Shown here piece after piece: positions 39,432-51,835 of a stretch of DNA of 52,861 bases. This DNA is from Xanthobacteraceae bacterium (GTDB lineage Bacteria; Pseudomonadota; Alphaproteobacteria; Rhizobiales; Xanthobacteraceae). The number at the start of each line of letters is the position of its first letter. Within the stretch, counting starts at the first letter, position 1. The notes under the pieces are model-generated. The model saw only the letters and a list, made by a program, of their open reading frames with translations. It did not search any database and had not been told where the DNA came from. The position numbers and the translations under genes were made by a program. The DNA is taken from the NCBI GenBank assembly GCA_019752575.1, contig JAIELW010000002.1:1-52861 (forward strand). The letters are read 5' to 3'.

Positions 39432-40094
39432 ATGAGGACGCGGCGCAAATCGGAGGCGATTGATTCCGTGTCTGAGGGCCGTGTGGGCAATGCCCCACAG
39501 AATACGGGCTCGAACCAGCGCAGACGTCAAAACGAGATTCTCGATGCGGCGGCAAAAGTTTTCGCCGAGCGAGGCTATTACGGTGCAAGTACGCAGGACA
39601 TTGCCAATGTACTCGGTATCCGCCAGGCGAGCCTTTATTATTACTTTTCTTCCAAGGAAATCGCGCTCGAACTCGTTTGCATGAAAGGCGTCGAAGGGTT
39701 TTTCGAAGCCGCGTCCGAAGTCGCCGCGAAAAAGATCAGCGCGTCCGAAAAAGTCCGCGGTCTCGTCGAAGCGCACCTTACGCCGCTCTTGGACCGCGCG
39801 GACTTTGTGAAGACGTTCTTGAACGAGCGGCAGTACCTCCCACCCGCCTCCCGCAAGAAAGTGGGCAAGCTTTCCCGCGCATATGAACGGGTCATCGAGA
39901 AAGTAATCGCGGAAGGCATCGCGAATGGCGAGTTCCGCAAAGGCCTCGATCCGCGCCTGATGACGCTTGCCCTCCTTGGCATGTGCAAATCCGTCGCCTC
40001 CTGGCTAGGCAAGGAAGACGCCTACGCGGTGCCGAAGGTCTCGCAGGAGTACGCCCGCATTTTGCTTGGCGGTATCGCAAATTCCGGCCGCTGA
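39432..40094 (+). CDS. TetR-family transcriptional regulator
   Basis: This 220-residue regulator has a 30-residue N-terminal extension, then a TetR DNA-binding domain (RRQNEILDAAAKVFAERGYYGASTQDIANVLGIRQASLYYYFSSKEIALELV, about 30-80). The C-terminal ligand domain resembles KstR2- or FadR-type regulators that sense acyl-CoA thioesters. It sits between the MetE-like gene (divergent) and the acyl-CoA ligase gene (86 bases downstream), with the same 16-bp motif on both sides. It probably represses both transcripts, with an acyl- or aryl-CoA made by the ligase as inducer; that is inference. Confidence 0.9.
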   Translation: MRTRRKSEAIDSVSEGRVGNAPQNTGSNQRRRQNEILDAAAKVFAERGYYGASTQDIANVLGIRQASLYYYFSSKEIALELVCMKGVEGFFEAASEVAAKKISASEKVRGLVEAHLTPLLDRADFVKTFLNERQYLPPASRKKVGKLSRAYERVIEKVIAEGIANGEFRKGLDPRLMTLALLGMCKSVASWLGKEDAYAVPKVSQEYARILLGGIANSGR

Positions 40095-40128
40095 CACGTT
40101 ACGGCCGGAATTGGCCGTTGCGTTTTCA

Positions 40129-40144
40129 ATTGATCTATAGAATC
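40129..40144 (+). promoter_or_regulatory. 16-bp site S2, candidate TetR operator
   Basis: ATTGATCTATAGAATC, an exact copy of S1 (39342-39357). It ends 36 bases before the acyl-CoA ligase ATG. TATAGA inside it could serve as a -10 element, so a bound repressor would occlude RNA polymerase. Confidence 0.6.
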
Positions 40145-40180
40145 ATTCGGTAACGCCGCTGATTTTATAAGGGCCAGCCA

Positions 40181-42064
40181 ATGGCCAAGCCGCAGGGATG
40201 GACGCCGCAGCAACTGCGCCAAAAGACGGCGCCGATGCTGCTTTGCGAGCGCGCCCACGCCACGCCCGGAGCCATTGCGTTCCGCTCCAAGCACCTCGGC
40301 ATCTACCGCGAGCGCGCCTGGAGCGATTACGCGACGCTGGTCGCGCGGACCGCGAAGGCTTTCGATGCGCTGGGCCTGAAACCCGGCGAACGCGTCGCCA
40401 TCATGGGCGATGCCTGCGAGGAATGGATGATCTGCGATCTCGCAGCGCAATCGCTCGGTGCGATCGTTTACGGCATTTATCCGACCGCCTCCGCGAGCGA
40501 AACCGAATATCAGATGCACGACGGCGGCGCTGTCCTCTTCGTTGCCGAAGATCAGGAATATGTAGACCGCATCCTGCCGCTCGCGGACAAACTGCCAAAG
40601 TTGCGCAATATCGTCGTGATCGATGACTCCGCGCTGTTTGCGTACCGGCACGAAAAACTCTCGAGTTATGCTTCGCTCGCCGAGAAAGGCGCGGACGCCG
40701 ATCTGGCATGGCTGGAAGCGAAGGCAGCGAAAGTCGAGCCGGACGCGCCTGCGTTTATCGTTTACACCTCCGGCACGACGGGAAACCCAAAAGGCGCGCT
40801 GATTACGCACGGCAAGCATCTCGCCGGCACCTACAACATCGTCACGCACTATCCGTTGCTCGCTTCGCGCCCGCTGCGCACCGTGATCTATCTCCCGCTC
40901 TGTCACGTGCTCGGCCGCGACGTGGCAGTGACGCTGCCGCTTGTGAGCGGACTGGTTCCACATTTCGGCGAAGATGTGAACGACGTCGGCCAGACCATGT
41001 TCGAAGTGGCGCCGCAGGTACTGTTTACGGTACCGCGCTACTTGCAGAAATTCGCCTCCACGATCCTCGTCAATATCGGTTCGTCGTCGGCCACGAAACG
41101 GGCCGCCTACCGGATGGCGATGCGCCTCGCGCGCGAGCACGTGAAGCGGCTCTACGAGCGGCGCAACTCCACTTATCAAAGCACGCTCTATCGCACGGCA
41201 TGGGCCACCGTCTTCCGCCCGATCCTGAACAAGCTCGGCTTCGACAAACTTGAACTCGCGCTTTCCGGCGGCGCGCCGCTGCCGGCCGACACCATGGCGC
41301 TCTGGCACATGTTCGGCGTCAACGTCTGCGAGATGTACGGCCAGACCGAAACCGCGGGCGCGATTATCTCCGGCCAGCGCGGCCCCTTCCCTCGCCCCGG
41401 CAATGTCGGCACTGTGCCAAACGGTTGGGAAGTGAAGCTCGGCTCCGGCGACGAGATTCTCGTTCACGGCAAGGATTTGTTCGACGGCTACTGGCAGAAC
41501 GAGGAAGCGACGAAGTCCGTTCTGCAGGCCGATGGCTGGATGAAAACCGGCGACGTCGGCGAATGGCGCGGCGGCCAGCTTCGGCTGATCGACCGCGCAC
41601 GCGATTTCATCGTTACTTCCGGCGGCAAGACGATCTCGCCAGCCTACATCGAGAATATCCTGCGCGCTTCGCCTTTCATCGCCGAAGCCGTCGTCTTCGG
41701 GCACGGCCGCAAATATCTCGTAGCGCTAATCGAAATGGATTTCGACACCGCCGCCGATTGGGCGCGCACCAACGATATCGCCTATACCGGCTTCACCAAT
41801 CTTGCGGCTAATCCGGCGCTCGAGAAGCAGATCCGCATCGAGATCGCGAAAGCGAACGAGCAGGTCGCACGCGTCGAGCAGATCAAGACTTTTCGCATTC
41901 TGCCGAAGGAACTCGATCCTGAAGAGGAAGGCGAACCCGTCACGCCGACGCGCAAGGTCAAGCGCAATCTGATGTACGAGCGCTTCAAGCCGCTCGTGGA
42001 TGCCATGTATGACGGCGCCGAAGAAAGGCTGCTCGCGGAAGCCAGCGGCGGCATCTTAAATTGA
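40181..42064 (+). CDS. AMP-forming long-chain acyl-CoA synthetase (FadD15-like)
   Basis: This 627-residue ANL-superfamily ligase is of the long-chain acyl-CoA synthetase type. The P-loop is YTSGTTGNPKG (195-205), the adenine motif CEMYGQTETAG, and the hinge region KTGDVGEWRGGQLRLIDRARDFIVTSGGKTISPAYIEN. It activates a carboxylic acid with ATP and CoA in the cytoplasm. Its stop overlaps the short leader of the binding-protein gene, whose ATG is 24 bases further on. Co-transcription with a HAAT importer suggests it traps the imported acid as its CoA ester; an aryl or fatty acid is likely. Confidence 0.9.
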   Translation: MAKPQGWTPQQLRQKTAPMLLCERAHATPGAIAFRSKHLGIYRERAWSDYATLVARTAKAFDALGLKPGERVAIMGDACEEWMICDLAAQSLGAIVYGIYPTASASETEYQMHDGGAVLFVAEDQEYVDRILPLADKLPKLRNIVVIDDSALFAYRHEKLSSYASLAEKGADADLAWLEAKAAKVEPDAPAFIVYTSGTTGNPKGALITHGKHLAGTYNIVTHYPLLASRPLRTVIYLPLCHVLGRDVAVTLPLVSGLVPHFGEDVNDVGQTMFEVAPQVLFTVPRYLQKFASTILVNIGSSSATKRAAYRMAMRLAREHVKRLYERRNSTYQSTLYRTAWATVFRPILNKLGFDKLELALSGGAPLPADTMALWHMFGVNVCEMYGQTETAGAIISGQRGPFPRPGNVGTVPNGWEVKLGSGDEILVHGKDLFDGYWQNEEATKSVLQADGWMKTGDVGEWRGGQLRLIDRARDFIVTSGGKTISPAYIENILRASPFIAEAVVFGHGRKYLVALIEMDFDTAADWARTNDIAYTGFTNLAANPALEKQIRIEIAKANEQVARVEQIKTFRILPKELDPEEEGEPVTPTRKVKRNLMYERFKPLVDAMYDGAEERLLAEASGGILN

Positions 42065-42087
42065 ATAAAAAACAGGGAGGAAGGAAA

Positions 42088-43248
42088 ATGCTGAAACGAA
42101 ATCTGATCGCAACCGCGGTACTCGCCGGACTCACCGGCGCAACCGCCGCGCAAGACGCTTATAACGTCGGTCTCACCGGAGCGCTCACCGGCCCTGCCGC
42201 CGGCACTTATGCACCGGCGGTCGATGGCCTTCGCATTTACATCGACAAGGTGAACGCCGCGGGCGGCGTCAACGGCAAGAAAATCAACCTGATCTTGCTC
42301 GACGACTCCGCCCAGCCCGCGCGTGCAGCGGCGAACGCCACGCGCCTTGTCACCGACGACAAGGTCGTATTGCTGCTCAACGCGAGTCTGTCTTCGACCT
42401 ATGCGCCAGTGGTCGGCGAGTCGCAGAAAGCGAACGTGCCGCTGATCTTCGCAAGCTCCGTCTGTCCGAAGGACGTCTATCCGCCGGCGAACGCGCTGCA
42501 ATTCTGCACGACCGCCTTCGCAGCGAACTACGATAGCCGCGCCGTGCTCGATTTCGTGAAGGCAACGGCAAAAGCACCAGTGAAGCTCGGTCTCGCAGCG
42601 ATGGCGATTCCGATTTCGCGCGGGGAAATCGATTACGCCGAAGAACTCGCGAAGACGCTCGGCATGACGCCGGTTTCCAAGCAGATCATCCCGCCGCCGA
42701 CGCCGGACTACACGCCGTTCGCGACGCTGATCAAGGAAGCCGACGCAAACTGGACGTACTCGTGGGCGCCGTGGGTAACGCAAGTCCGCACGCTAGAGGG
42801 CCTGCGCCGTCTCGGCTGGACCGGCGATTACATCGCCTGGTCGCATCTTGAAGCGGAAAACGAGCTTGCGCGCCTGAAAGACGGCAAATTCTATGTCGTC
42901 GGCGCAAACGCGCTGTTCCAGGATGATCTGCCGATTCACAAGGAGATCGCAGCGGCCGCGAAAGCCGCGAACTCGCAATATCCCGTGAATCAGATGACCG
43001 AGGGCTGGATCGCCGGCATGGTGATCGAAGCGGCACTCAAGGCTGCCGGCTGGCCCGCGAACGCGGAGAAAGTCACCGCATCGCTCTCCAACCTCAAGGT
43101 CGATCTGAAAGGCCTGCGCGGCGGCGAACTGCAATGGACGAAAGACAACCACTTCCGCACCAGGCAGTACTACCGCGTCTATCGCTGGGACGAGGCGAAG
43201 GGCGCGATCGTGCGCGTGCGCGACTGGGCGGCTTTCGACGTTAAGTAA
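42088..43248 (+). CDS. Periplasmic substrate-binding protein (HAAT type)
   Basis: This 386-residue Peripla_BP_6 protein has a short Sec signal (MLKRNLIATAVLAGLTGATAAQ), then DAYNVGLTGALTGPAAGTYAPAVDGLRIYIDKVNAAGGVNGKKI, the standard first lobe. GGGAGGAAGG just before ATG 42088 fixes the start; an in-frame TTG at 42061 is rejected. It delivers ligand to the LivHM pair encoded downstream. The ligand is probably the acid activated by the preceding ligase. Confidence 0.9.
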   Translation: MLKRNLIATAVLAGLTGATAAQDAYNVGLTGALTGPAAGTYAPAVDGLRIYIDKVNAAGGVNGKKINLILLDDSAQPARAAANATRLVTDDKVVLLLNASLSSTYAPVVGESQKANVPLIFASSVCPKDVYPPANALQFCTTAFAANYDSRAVLDFVKATAKAPVKLGLAAMAIPISRGEIDYAEELAKTLGMTPVSKQIIPPPTPDYTPFATLIKEADANWTYSWAPWVTQVRTLEGLRRLGWTGDYIAWSHLEAENELARLKDGKFYVVGANALFQDDLPIHKEIAAAAKAANSQYPVNQMTEGWIAGMVIEAALKAAGWPANAEKVTASLSNLKVDLKGLRGGELQWTKDNHFRTRQYYRVYRWDEAKGAIVRVRDWAAFDVK

Positions 43249-43261
43249 CGCACTCACGTAG

Positions 43262-43331
43262 AAGCCCCCACCCGCTCGCTTCACTCGCTTCCCTCCCCCG
43301 CTCGCGGGGGAGGGATTAAGGGTGGGGGTTT
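43262..43331. repeat. Dispersed palindromic repeat between binding-protein and livH genes
   Basis: The outer arms AAGCCCCCACCC (43262-43273) and GGGTGGGGGTTT (43320-43331) are complementary with one mismatch. The inner stem TCCCTCCCCCG (43290-43300) and CGGGGGAGGGA (43305-43315) is perfect with a CTCG loop. It shares its core with the block at 104-126. In the transcript it forms a large stem-loop between the two genes and may lower expression of the membrane subunits. Confidence 0.75.
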
Positions 43332-43385
43332 GTTCGCCCGGCATTTGCTTATCGACTACTGCTTGATCTGACAGGAAGCCTCACA

Positions 43386-44258
43386 TTGCAGCTAGCAATC
43401 AACATAGCGGTGCTCGCCGCGATCTACGCGCTGATCGCCTGCGGCTATGTGCTGATCTATCGCGTGAGCCGCGTGCTTAATCTCGCGCACGGCGAACTCA
43501 TGATGCTCTCCGCTTATCTGTTGCTCACGACAGCTTCACTGTTTTCGAAAAATCCGCTGATCGCGCTGACAGCCGCGGTTTTTCTCAGTCTGTGCGTCGG
43601 CGTCCTCGTCTATCTCTTTTTGATGCGCCGCATGACGGGCGAAATGGTGCTTGCGGCCGTGCTGACCACTGTCGCGCTCGGAGTCCTTTTACGCGGCCTC
43701 GTCGTTCTGATCTGGTCGGCGCAGCAGCAGAACCCCGCGCAAGCGCTCGGCTGGGCGAATTATTCGATTCCGGTTTTCGGCGCCGGACGCATTTCCGCGG
43801 CGGGCGCGGCGCTGATAGCGGTCACCACGCTTATCTACGCCGGATTATTTCTATTCCTGCGCTTCAGCCGCTACGGCATCCGTATGCGCGCAGCAGGCCA
43901 GAACCCGCTGCTCGCCGCGCAGCGCGGCATCTCGCTTCACGTCATTTATGCCCTCGCGTGGGGACTATCGACCTTCACCGGCGCGATGGCGGGAATCCTG
44001 ATCTCGCTCGACAGCGGCCTCGACAGCACCATGGTGCTGATCGGCCTGAAAGCATTTCCGGCAGCGCTCGTCGGCGGGCTCGACAGCCTTGTCGGCGCGC
44101 TGCTCGGGGCGCTGATCATCGCGGCCGCTGAAGTTCTGATGATCTACTACGTCGATGCGCTCCTATCCGACGTCGTGCCGTTCCTCGTCCTGATCCTGAT
44201 GCTGATCGTGCGCCCGTGGGGTCTGTTCGGAACACGCGAGGAGTTGGACCGTGTCTAG
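43386..44258 (+). CDS. livH: Branched-chain amino acid-type ABC permease LivH
   Basis: This 290-residue permease opens INIAVLAAIYALIACGYVLIYRVSRVLNLAHGELM and ends with PFLVLILMLIVRPWGLFGTREE, the LivH pattern. The start codon appears to be TTG at 43386, with AGGAA about 8 bases upstream; no in-frame ATG exists near this point. It overlaps livM by 8 bases. The HNLAHGE-type helix-1 motif is present as LNLAHGE. Confidence 0.9.
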   Translation: MQLAINIAVLAAIYALIACGYVLIYRVSRVLNLAHGELMMLSAYLLLTTASLFSKNPLIALTAAVFLSLCVGVLVYLFLMRRMTGEMVLAAVLTTVALGVLLRGLVVLIWSAQQQNPAQALGWANYSIPVFGAGRISAAGAALIAVTTLIYAGLFLFLRFSRYGIRMRAAGQNPLLAAQRGISLHVIYALAWGLSTFTGAMAGILISLDSGLDSTMVLIGLKAFPAALVGGLDSLVGALLGALIIAAAEVLMIYYVDALLSDVVPFLVLILMLIVRPWGLFGTREELDRV

Positions 44259-45333
44259 CCGGGAGCCGCGCGCAAGCGGCTATTTCCGTTCGAGCTACGA
44301 TCAGGGCCTGCGGCTCATCGAGACGCGCACGCAATGGACCAGCCTGATCGCGTTTCTGTTAGCACTCGGTGCCTTCCCCTTTCTTGCGACTTCCTTTCAG
44401 CTCGATCTCGCCTGCCAGGTATTCCTTGCCGTCATCGGCTCGATCGCACTGATGCTGCTTACCGGCTACGCCGGGCAGGTTTCGCTAGGCCATGCGGGCT
44501 TGATCGCGGCGGGAGCGTTCACGGCGGGAATTCTGTTCAAGGAGTTCGGCGCGAAGTTCTGGATCACTATTCCGGCCGCTGCCGCGATGGGCGCACTGAT
44601 CGGACTGATCTTCGGATTGCCGTCGCTGCGGCTGCGCGGACTTTATCTCGCGGTATCGACGCTCGCGCTGCATTTTATCGTGATCTATCTCGGCGGCGAA
44701 TACGAAACGAAGCGCGGCTTCTCGACCGGTATCGTGATCGACGCGCCACGAATCGGCGACCTCGTCCTGCGTGATCGCAAGATTTGGTACTTCGTGCTGC
44801 TCGCCTTTGCCGCCGTCACGCTGCTGATTTCTCTCAACCTTCTTCGCAGCCGTACCGGCCGCGCCTGGGCGGCAATCCGCTCGCACGAGACGATTGCCGA
44901 GGCGCTCGGTATCGGCGTCGCTGGGCACAAGCTGCTCGCCTTCGTCATTTCGTCATCGATGACGGCGGTCGCGGGCGCATTGTTCAGCTATTACCGCGGC
45001 TTCGTTTCGGTCGAAGCGTTCTCGCTGTTTCTGTCCATTCAATATGTTGCGATGATCATCATCGGGGGCATGGGATCGCTGCTCGGTGCGATCCTTGGTG
45101 CGATCTTCGTGACGCTATTGCCTTATGTGATCGAATATGCGGTCGGATTGCTGCCGAATGCGCGCAGCTACGCCGGCATGCTCGCGGCTTTCAATTACTC
45201 TGCCTTTGGCATCGTCATGATCCTGTTCCTCGTGTTCGAGCCGCAGGGTCTCGTCGGCATCTGGCGGCGCGTGCAGAACTATTTCCTGCTGTGGCCTTTC
45301 AAACAGAAGCCGCTTGGCGGAGGCCGCCGATGA
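44251..45333 (+). CDS. livM: Branched-chain amino acid-type ABC permease LivM
   Basis: This 360-residue permease, from a GTG start overlapping livH, has about ten hydrophobic segments. It includes IALMLLTGYAGQVSLGHAGLIAAGAFTAGIL (the family GYAGQVSLGHA signature) and GGMGSLLGAILGAIFVTLLPYVIEY. A soluble N-terminal tail of about 30 residues precedes helix 1. It forms the channel with LivH. Its stop overlaps the livF start by ATGA. Confidence 0.91.
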   Translation: MSSREPRASGYFRSSYDQGLRLIETRTQWTSLIAFLLALGAFPFLATSFQLDLACQVFLAVIGSIALMLLTGYAGQVSLGHAGLIAAGAFTAGILFKEFGAKFWITIPAAAAMGALIGLIFGLPSLRLRGLYLAVSTLALHFIVIYLGGEYETKRGFSTGIVIDAPRIGDLVLRDRKIWYFVLLAFAAVTLLISLNLLRSRTGRAWAAIRSHETIAEALGIGVAGHKLLAFVISSSMTAVAGALFSYYRGFVSVEAFSLFLSIQYVAMIIIGGMGSLLGAILGAIFVTLLPYVIEYAVGLLPNARSYAGMLAAFNYSAFGIVMILFLVFEPQGLVGIWRRVQNYFLLWPFKQKPLGGGRR

Positions 45334-46121
45334 GCGCGCTGCTCCGGATCGAAAAGCTCGAAGTCGTCTATGCTCGTGCGATTACCGCGATCCAGGGCAT
45401 CACGCTTGAGGCCGGGAAAGGTGAGATTGTCGCCGTGCTCGGCACCAACGGCGCAGGAAAATCGACGACGCTGCGCGCGGTTTCCGGCTTTCTCGGCCTC
45501 GACGATGCGCGCGTGACCGAAGGCTCCATCCTTTTCAAAGGCGACAATCTTGCCAACCGGCCGCCTTATCTCATTACGAAACTCGGTATCGTGCTTGTGC
45601 CGGAGCGCGACAAGGTTTTCCCCAACCTGTCGGTCGTCGAGAATCTCGCGGCATCGGTTCCGGCGCGGGGAGCCGACCGCAAGCGCCTTGAAGAAATGGC
45701 CTTTACGTTTTTTCCAAAACTTTCCGAGTTACGCGGACGCACCGCCGGACTTCTCTCAGGCGGCGAGCGCCAGATGCTCGCGCTTGCTTCCGCGATCGTC
45801 TGCGGGCCGGAGCTATTGCTCGTCGACGAGCTGTCGCTCGGCCTTGCACCGGTCGTCGTCGAAGATCTCGCGCAGCGTCTCGTGGAAATTCGCGGCAAGC
45901 TCGGCATCACCATCCTGCTCGTCGAGCAGAACGCTGCCGTCGCGCTTTCCATTGCGGATCGCGGCTATGTTTTGGAGAACGGCCGGGTCGTGCTGGACGG
46001 CGACGCGGCGCGGCTCAAAAATCATCCCGACATTCAGGAATTCTATCTCGGCGGCGCCGGCGAGCGGCGCTCCTATCGCGATGTAAAGCAGTATCGCAGA
46101 AGCCGGAGATGGTATGGCTGA
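45330..46121 (+). CDS. livF: Branched-chain amino acid-type ABC transporter ATPase LivF
   Basis: This 263-residue ATPase has Walker A GTNGAGKST (38-46), signature LSGGERQ (142-148) and Walker B LLLVDELSLGLAP (162-174), where Leu replaces the usual Pro after DE. A basic C-terminal tail (GERRSYRDVKQYRRSRRWYG) extends beyond the normal end. The ATG at 45330 forms an ATGA overlap with livM. It overlaps livG by 8 bases. The order livF before livG is the reverse of the first Liv operon in this window. Confidence 0.92.
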   Translation: MSALLRIEKLEVVYARAITAIQGITLEAGKGEIVAVLGTNGAGKSTTLRAVSGFLGLDDARVTEGSILFKGDNLANRPPYLITKLGIVLVPERDKVFPNLSVVENLAASVPARGADRKRLEEMAFTFFPKLSELRGRTAGLLSGGERQMLALASAIVCGPELLLVDELSLGLAPVVVEDLAQRLVEIRGKLGITILLVEQNAAVALSIADRGYVLENGRVVLDGDAARLKNHPDIQEFYLGGAGERRSYRDVKQYRRSRRWYG

Positions 46122-46878
46122 ACTGGAAGTCGAGAAGCTCACGCTTCGTTTCGGCGGGCTAAGCGTGCTGAGCGGCGTTTCCTTCGCTGTCGAGAAAGCG
46201 GAACTGTTCGCGCTGATCGGACCCAATGGCGCCGGTAAAACCAGCGTATTGAACTGCATCAGCGGACTTTACCCCGGCGAAGGCGTCATCCGCTTCCGGG
46301 GCAAAAGCATCGCGGGCATGCGCGCGCATCATGTCGCGCGGCTCGGCATCGCGCGCACGTTTCAGCACGGCGAGCTGTTTCCGCATATGACCGTCGCCGA
46401 GAATCTGCTCACCGGCCGCCATTCGCGCATCCGAACCAATCCAGTGAAGGAAATATTCTTCTCCCGCTCCGTGCGCGGCGAGGAAATCGCGCATCGCGAG
46501 GCGGTCGAGGAGATCGTCGACTTCGTGGAACTCGAGCGCTACCGCAACACGCAGGTCGCCAATCTTCCATTCGGCATCCAGAAGATCGTGGGGTTTGCGC
46601 GCGCACTTGCGATGGAGCCGGCGATTCTTCTGCTCGACGAACCTTCCGCTGGCCTCAATCGCGACGAGCGAGAAGACCTCGCCCGCTTTATATTGCGTAT
46701 CAAGCACGAGCTAGGCATCGCGATGATCTGGATCGAGCACGACATGCAGATGGTCGCTGACCTCGCGGATCGATTGCATGTACTGGAATATGGCCGGAGC
46801 GTTGCTGAGGGTTCACCTGACAAGGTGCTCAAAGACCCTCGCGTGATCGCGGCATATCTTGGCTCGGCTGCCCGCTAA
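46114..46878 (+). CDS. livG: Branched-chain amino acid-type ABC transporter ATPase LivG
   Basis: This 254-residue ATPase has Walker A GPNGAGKTS (about 36-44), the LivG-style signature NLPFGIQKIVGFARALA in place of LSGGQ, and Walker B LLLDEPSAGLNRDE, followed by the H-loop WIEHDMQMV. It is the last gene of the acyl-CoA ligase/HAAT operon. The 80 bases after it show no clear terminator, and the next gene region, a regulator remnant, is on the opposite strand. Confidence 0.92.
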   Translation: MAELEVEKLTLRFGGLSVLSGVSFAVEKAELFALIGPNGAGKTSVLNCISGLYPGEGVIRFRGKSIAGMRAHHVARLGIARTFQHGELFPHMTVAENLLTGRHSRIRTNPVKEIFFSRSVRGEEIAHREAVEEIVDFVELERYRNTQVANLPFGIQKIVGFARALAMEPAILLLDEPSAGLNRDEREDLARFILRIKHELGIAMIWIEHDMQMVADLADRLHVLEYGRSVAEGSPDKVLKDPRVIAAYLGSAAR

Positions 46879-46958
46879 AGCGATCCACGCAAGCCATCAA
46901 AGAAAAATGGAGCGGGCGGCCGGTTTACGAACGGGCGCAAGCCGCGTCAGACAGTCCT

Positions 46959-47270
46959 CTAAATTTTTGACCGGATGCCAAGTTTCTTAATTTTATTAAA
47001 GAGCGTCGATCTGGATACTGCCAATAACTTGGCGGCCACGTCGACGTTTCCGCTCGTTTGCGCAAGGACGCTTTTGATCCTTCTTCGCTCGGCGTCATCT
47101 CGTGCCTGCGCTAACGTTACGACCGAGCGTTCCTCTTGATCGGGGCCCACTTTGTCGGGGAAGAGGTCTGCGACACCTAGCCAAGGGCTTTCAGAAAGGG
47201 CAACCGCGCGCTCTATCCTGTTTCTCAGCTCGCGAATATTTCCCGGGAAGTCGTAAGACAGCACCTCAGA
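46959..47270 (-). pseudogene. 3' remnant of a sigma54-dependent (NtrC-family) regulator gene
   Basis: About 100 codons encode LSYDFPGNIRELRNRIERAV, the end of the AAA+ domain with its GNIREL sensor-II region. They continue to a Fis-type helix-turn-helix (RIKSVLAQTSGNVDVAAKLLAVSRSTLFNKIKKLGI) and a normal stop. The receiver or sensor domain and the ATPase Walker A, Walker B and GAFTGA parts are missing. Upstream the frame runs into the 3' end of the small periplasmic-protein gene, so the original gene is broken near 47262-47285. A GTG at 47264 could start a 101-residue Fis-like protein, but there is no ribosome site. Decapitated regulator is the simplest reading. Confidence 0.75.
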
Positions 47271-47284
47271 TTTGCCTTGCCGAA

Positions 47285-47662
47285 TTACTTTTTGAAACGT
47301 GCTTGGCCAGACTTTCCGGCAGGTGTTTTCAGCGTGACGCTTATCGTCGCGTTCGCGGCGATCGGCTTCTTGACCTCGCCCTTAAGTACGTTCTCGCCTT
47401 CAACTGTGAGCGTAACCGTCTCCCGGTCGGCGCCCGCGACAACCAATGCGGATGCGGTGATGCCTTTCGCGGAGATGGGCTTGTTGGACTCATCCAAGAC
47501 ATAGAAGGTCAGTGTCGTGCCGGAGGTCACGAATTCAAGATGAACGCCTGCAACGTCTTCGACAGGACCACCGTTCGGACCCTTCTGCGCACCATGTTTA
47601 TGCTGTGCGACGGCACTGACGGCGAGTGACAGCACGAGGCCTAAAGCAAGAAAAAACTTCAT
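47285..47662 (-). CDS. Small periplasmic protein of the metal-efflux operon
   Basis: This 125-residue exported protein has a signal peptide (MKFFLALGLVLSLAVSAVAQ) followed by HKHGAQKGPNGG, a His-containing N-terminus that could bind metal. A beta-rich domain follows (VHLEFVTSGTTLTFYVLDESNKPISAKG), ending in KTPAGKSGQARFKK. The ATG at 47662 follows AGGAGA by 7 bases; a longer frame inside czcA is rejected. The gene starts 4 bases after the czcA stop, so it belongs to the efflux operon. It may be a periplasmic metal carrier or sensor. I do not recognise a named family, although similar proteins accompany Czc/Cus-type pumps. Confidence 0.75.
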   Translation of the reverse strand: MKFFLALGLVLSLAVSAVAQHKHGAQKGPNGGPVEDVAGVHLEFVTSGTTLTFYVLDESNKPISAKGITASALVVAGADRETVTLTVEGENVLKGEVKKPIAANATISVTLKTPAGKSGQARFKK

Positions 47663-47666
47663 AACT

Positions 47667-51831
<4,165 letters not shown>

Positions 51832-51835
<4 letters not shown>

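Noticed and set aside
40022-41704. 560-codon minus-strand frame opposite the acyl-CoA synthetase
   Set aside because: The plus strand carries all ANL-ligase motifs in order, so the antisense frame is a shadow.
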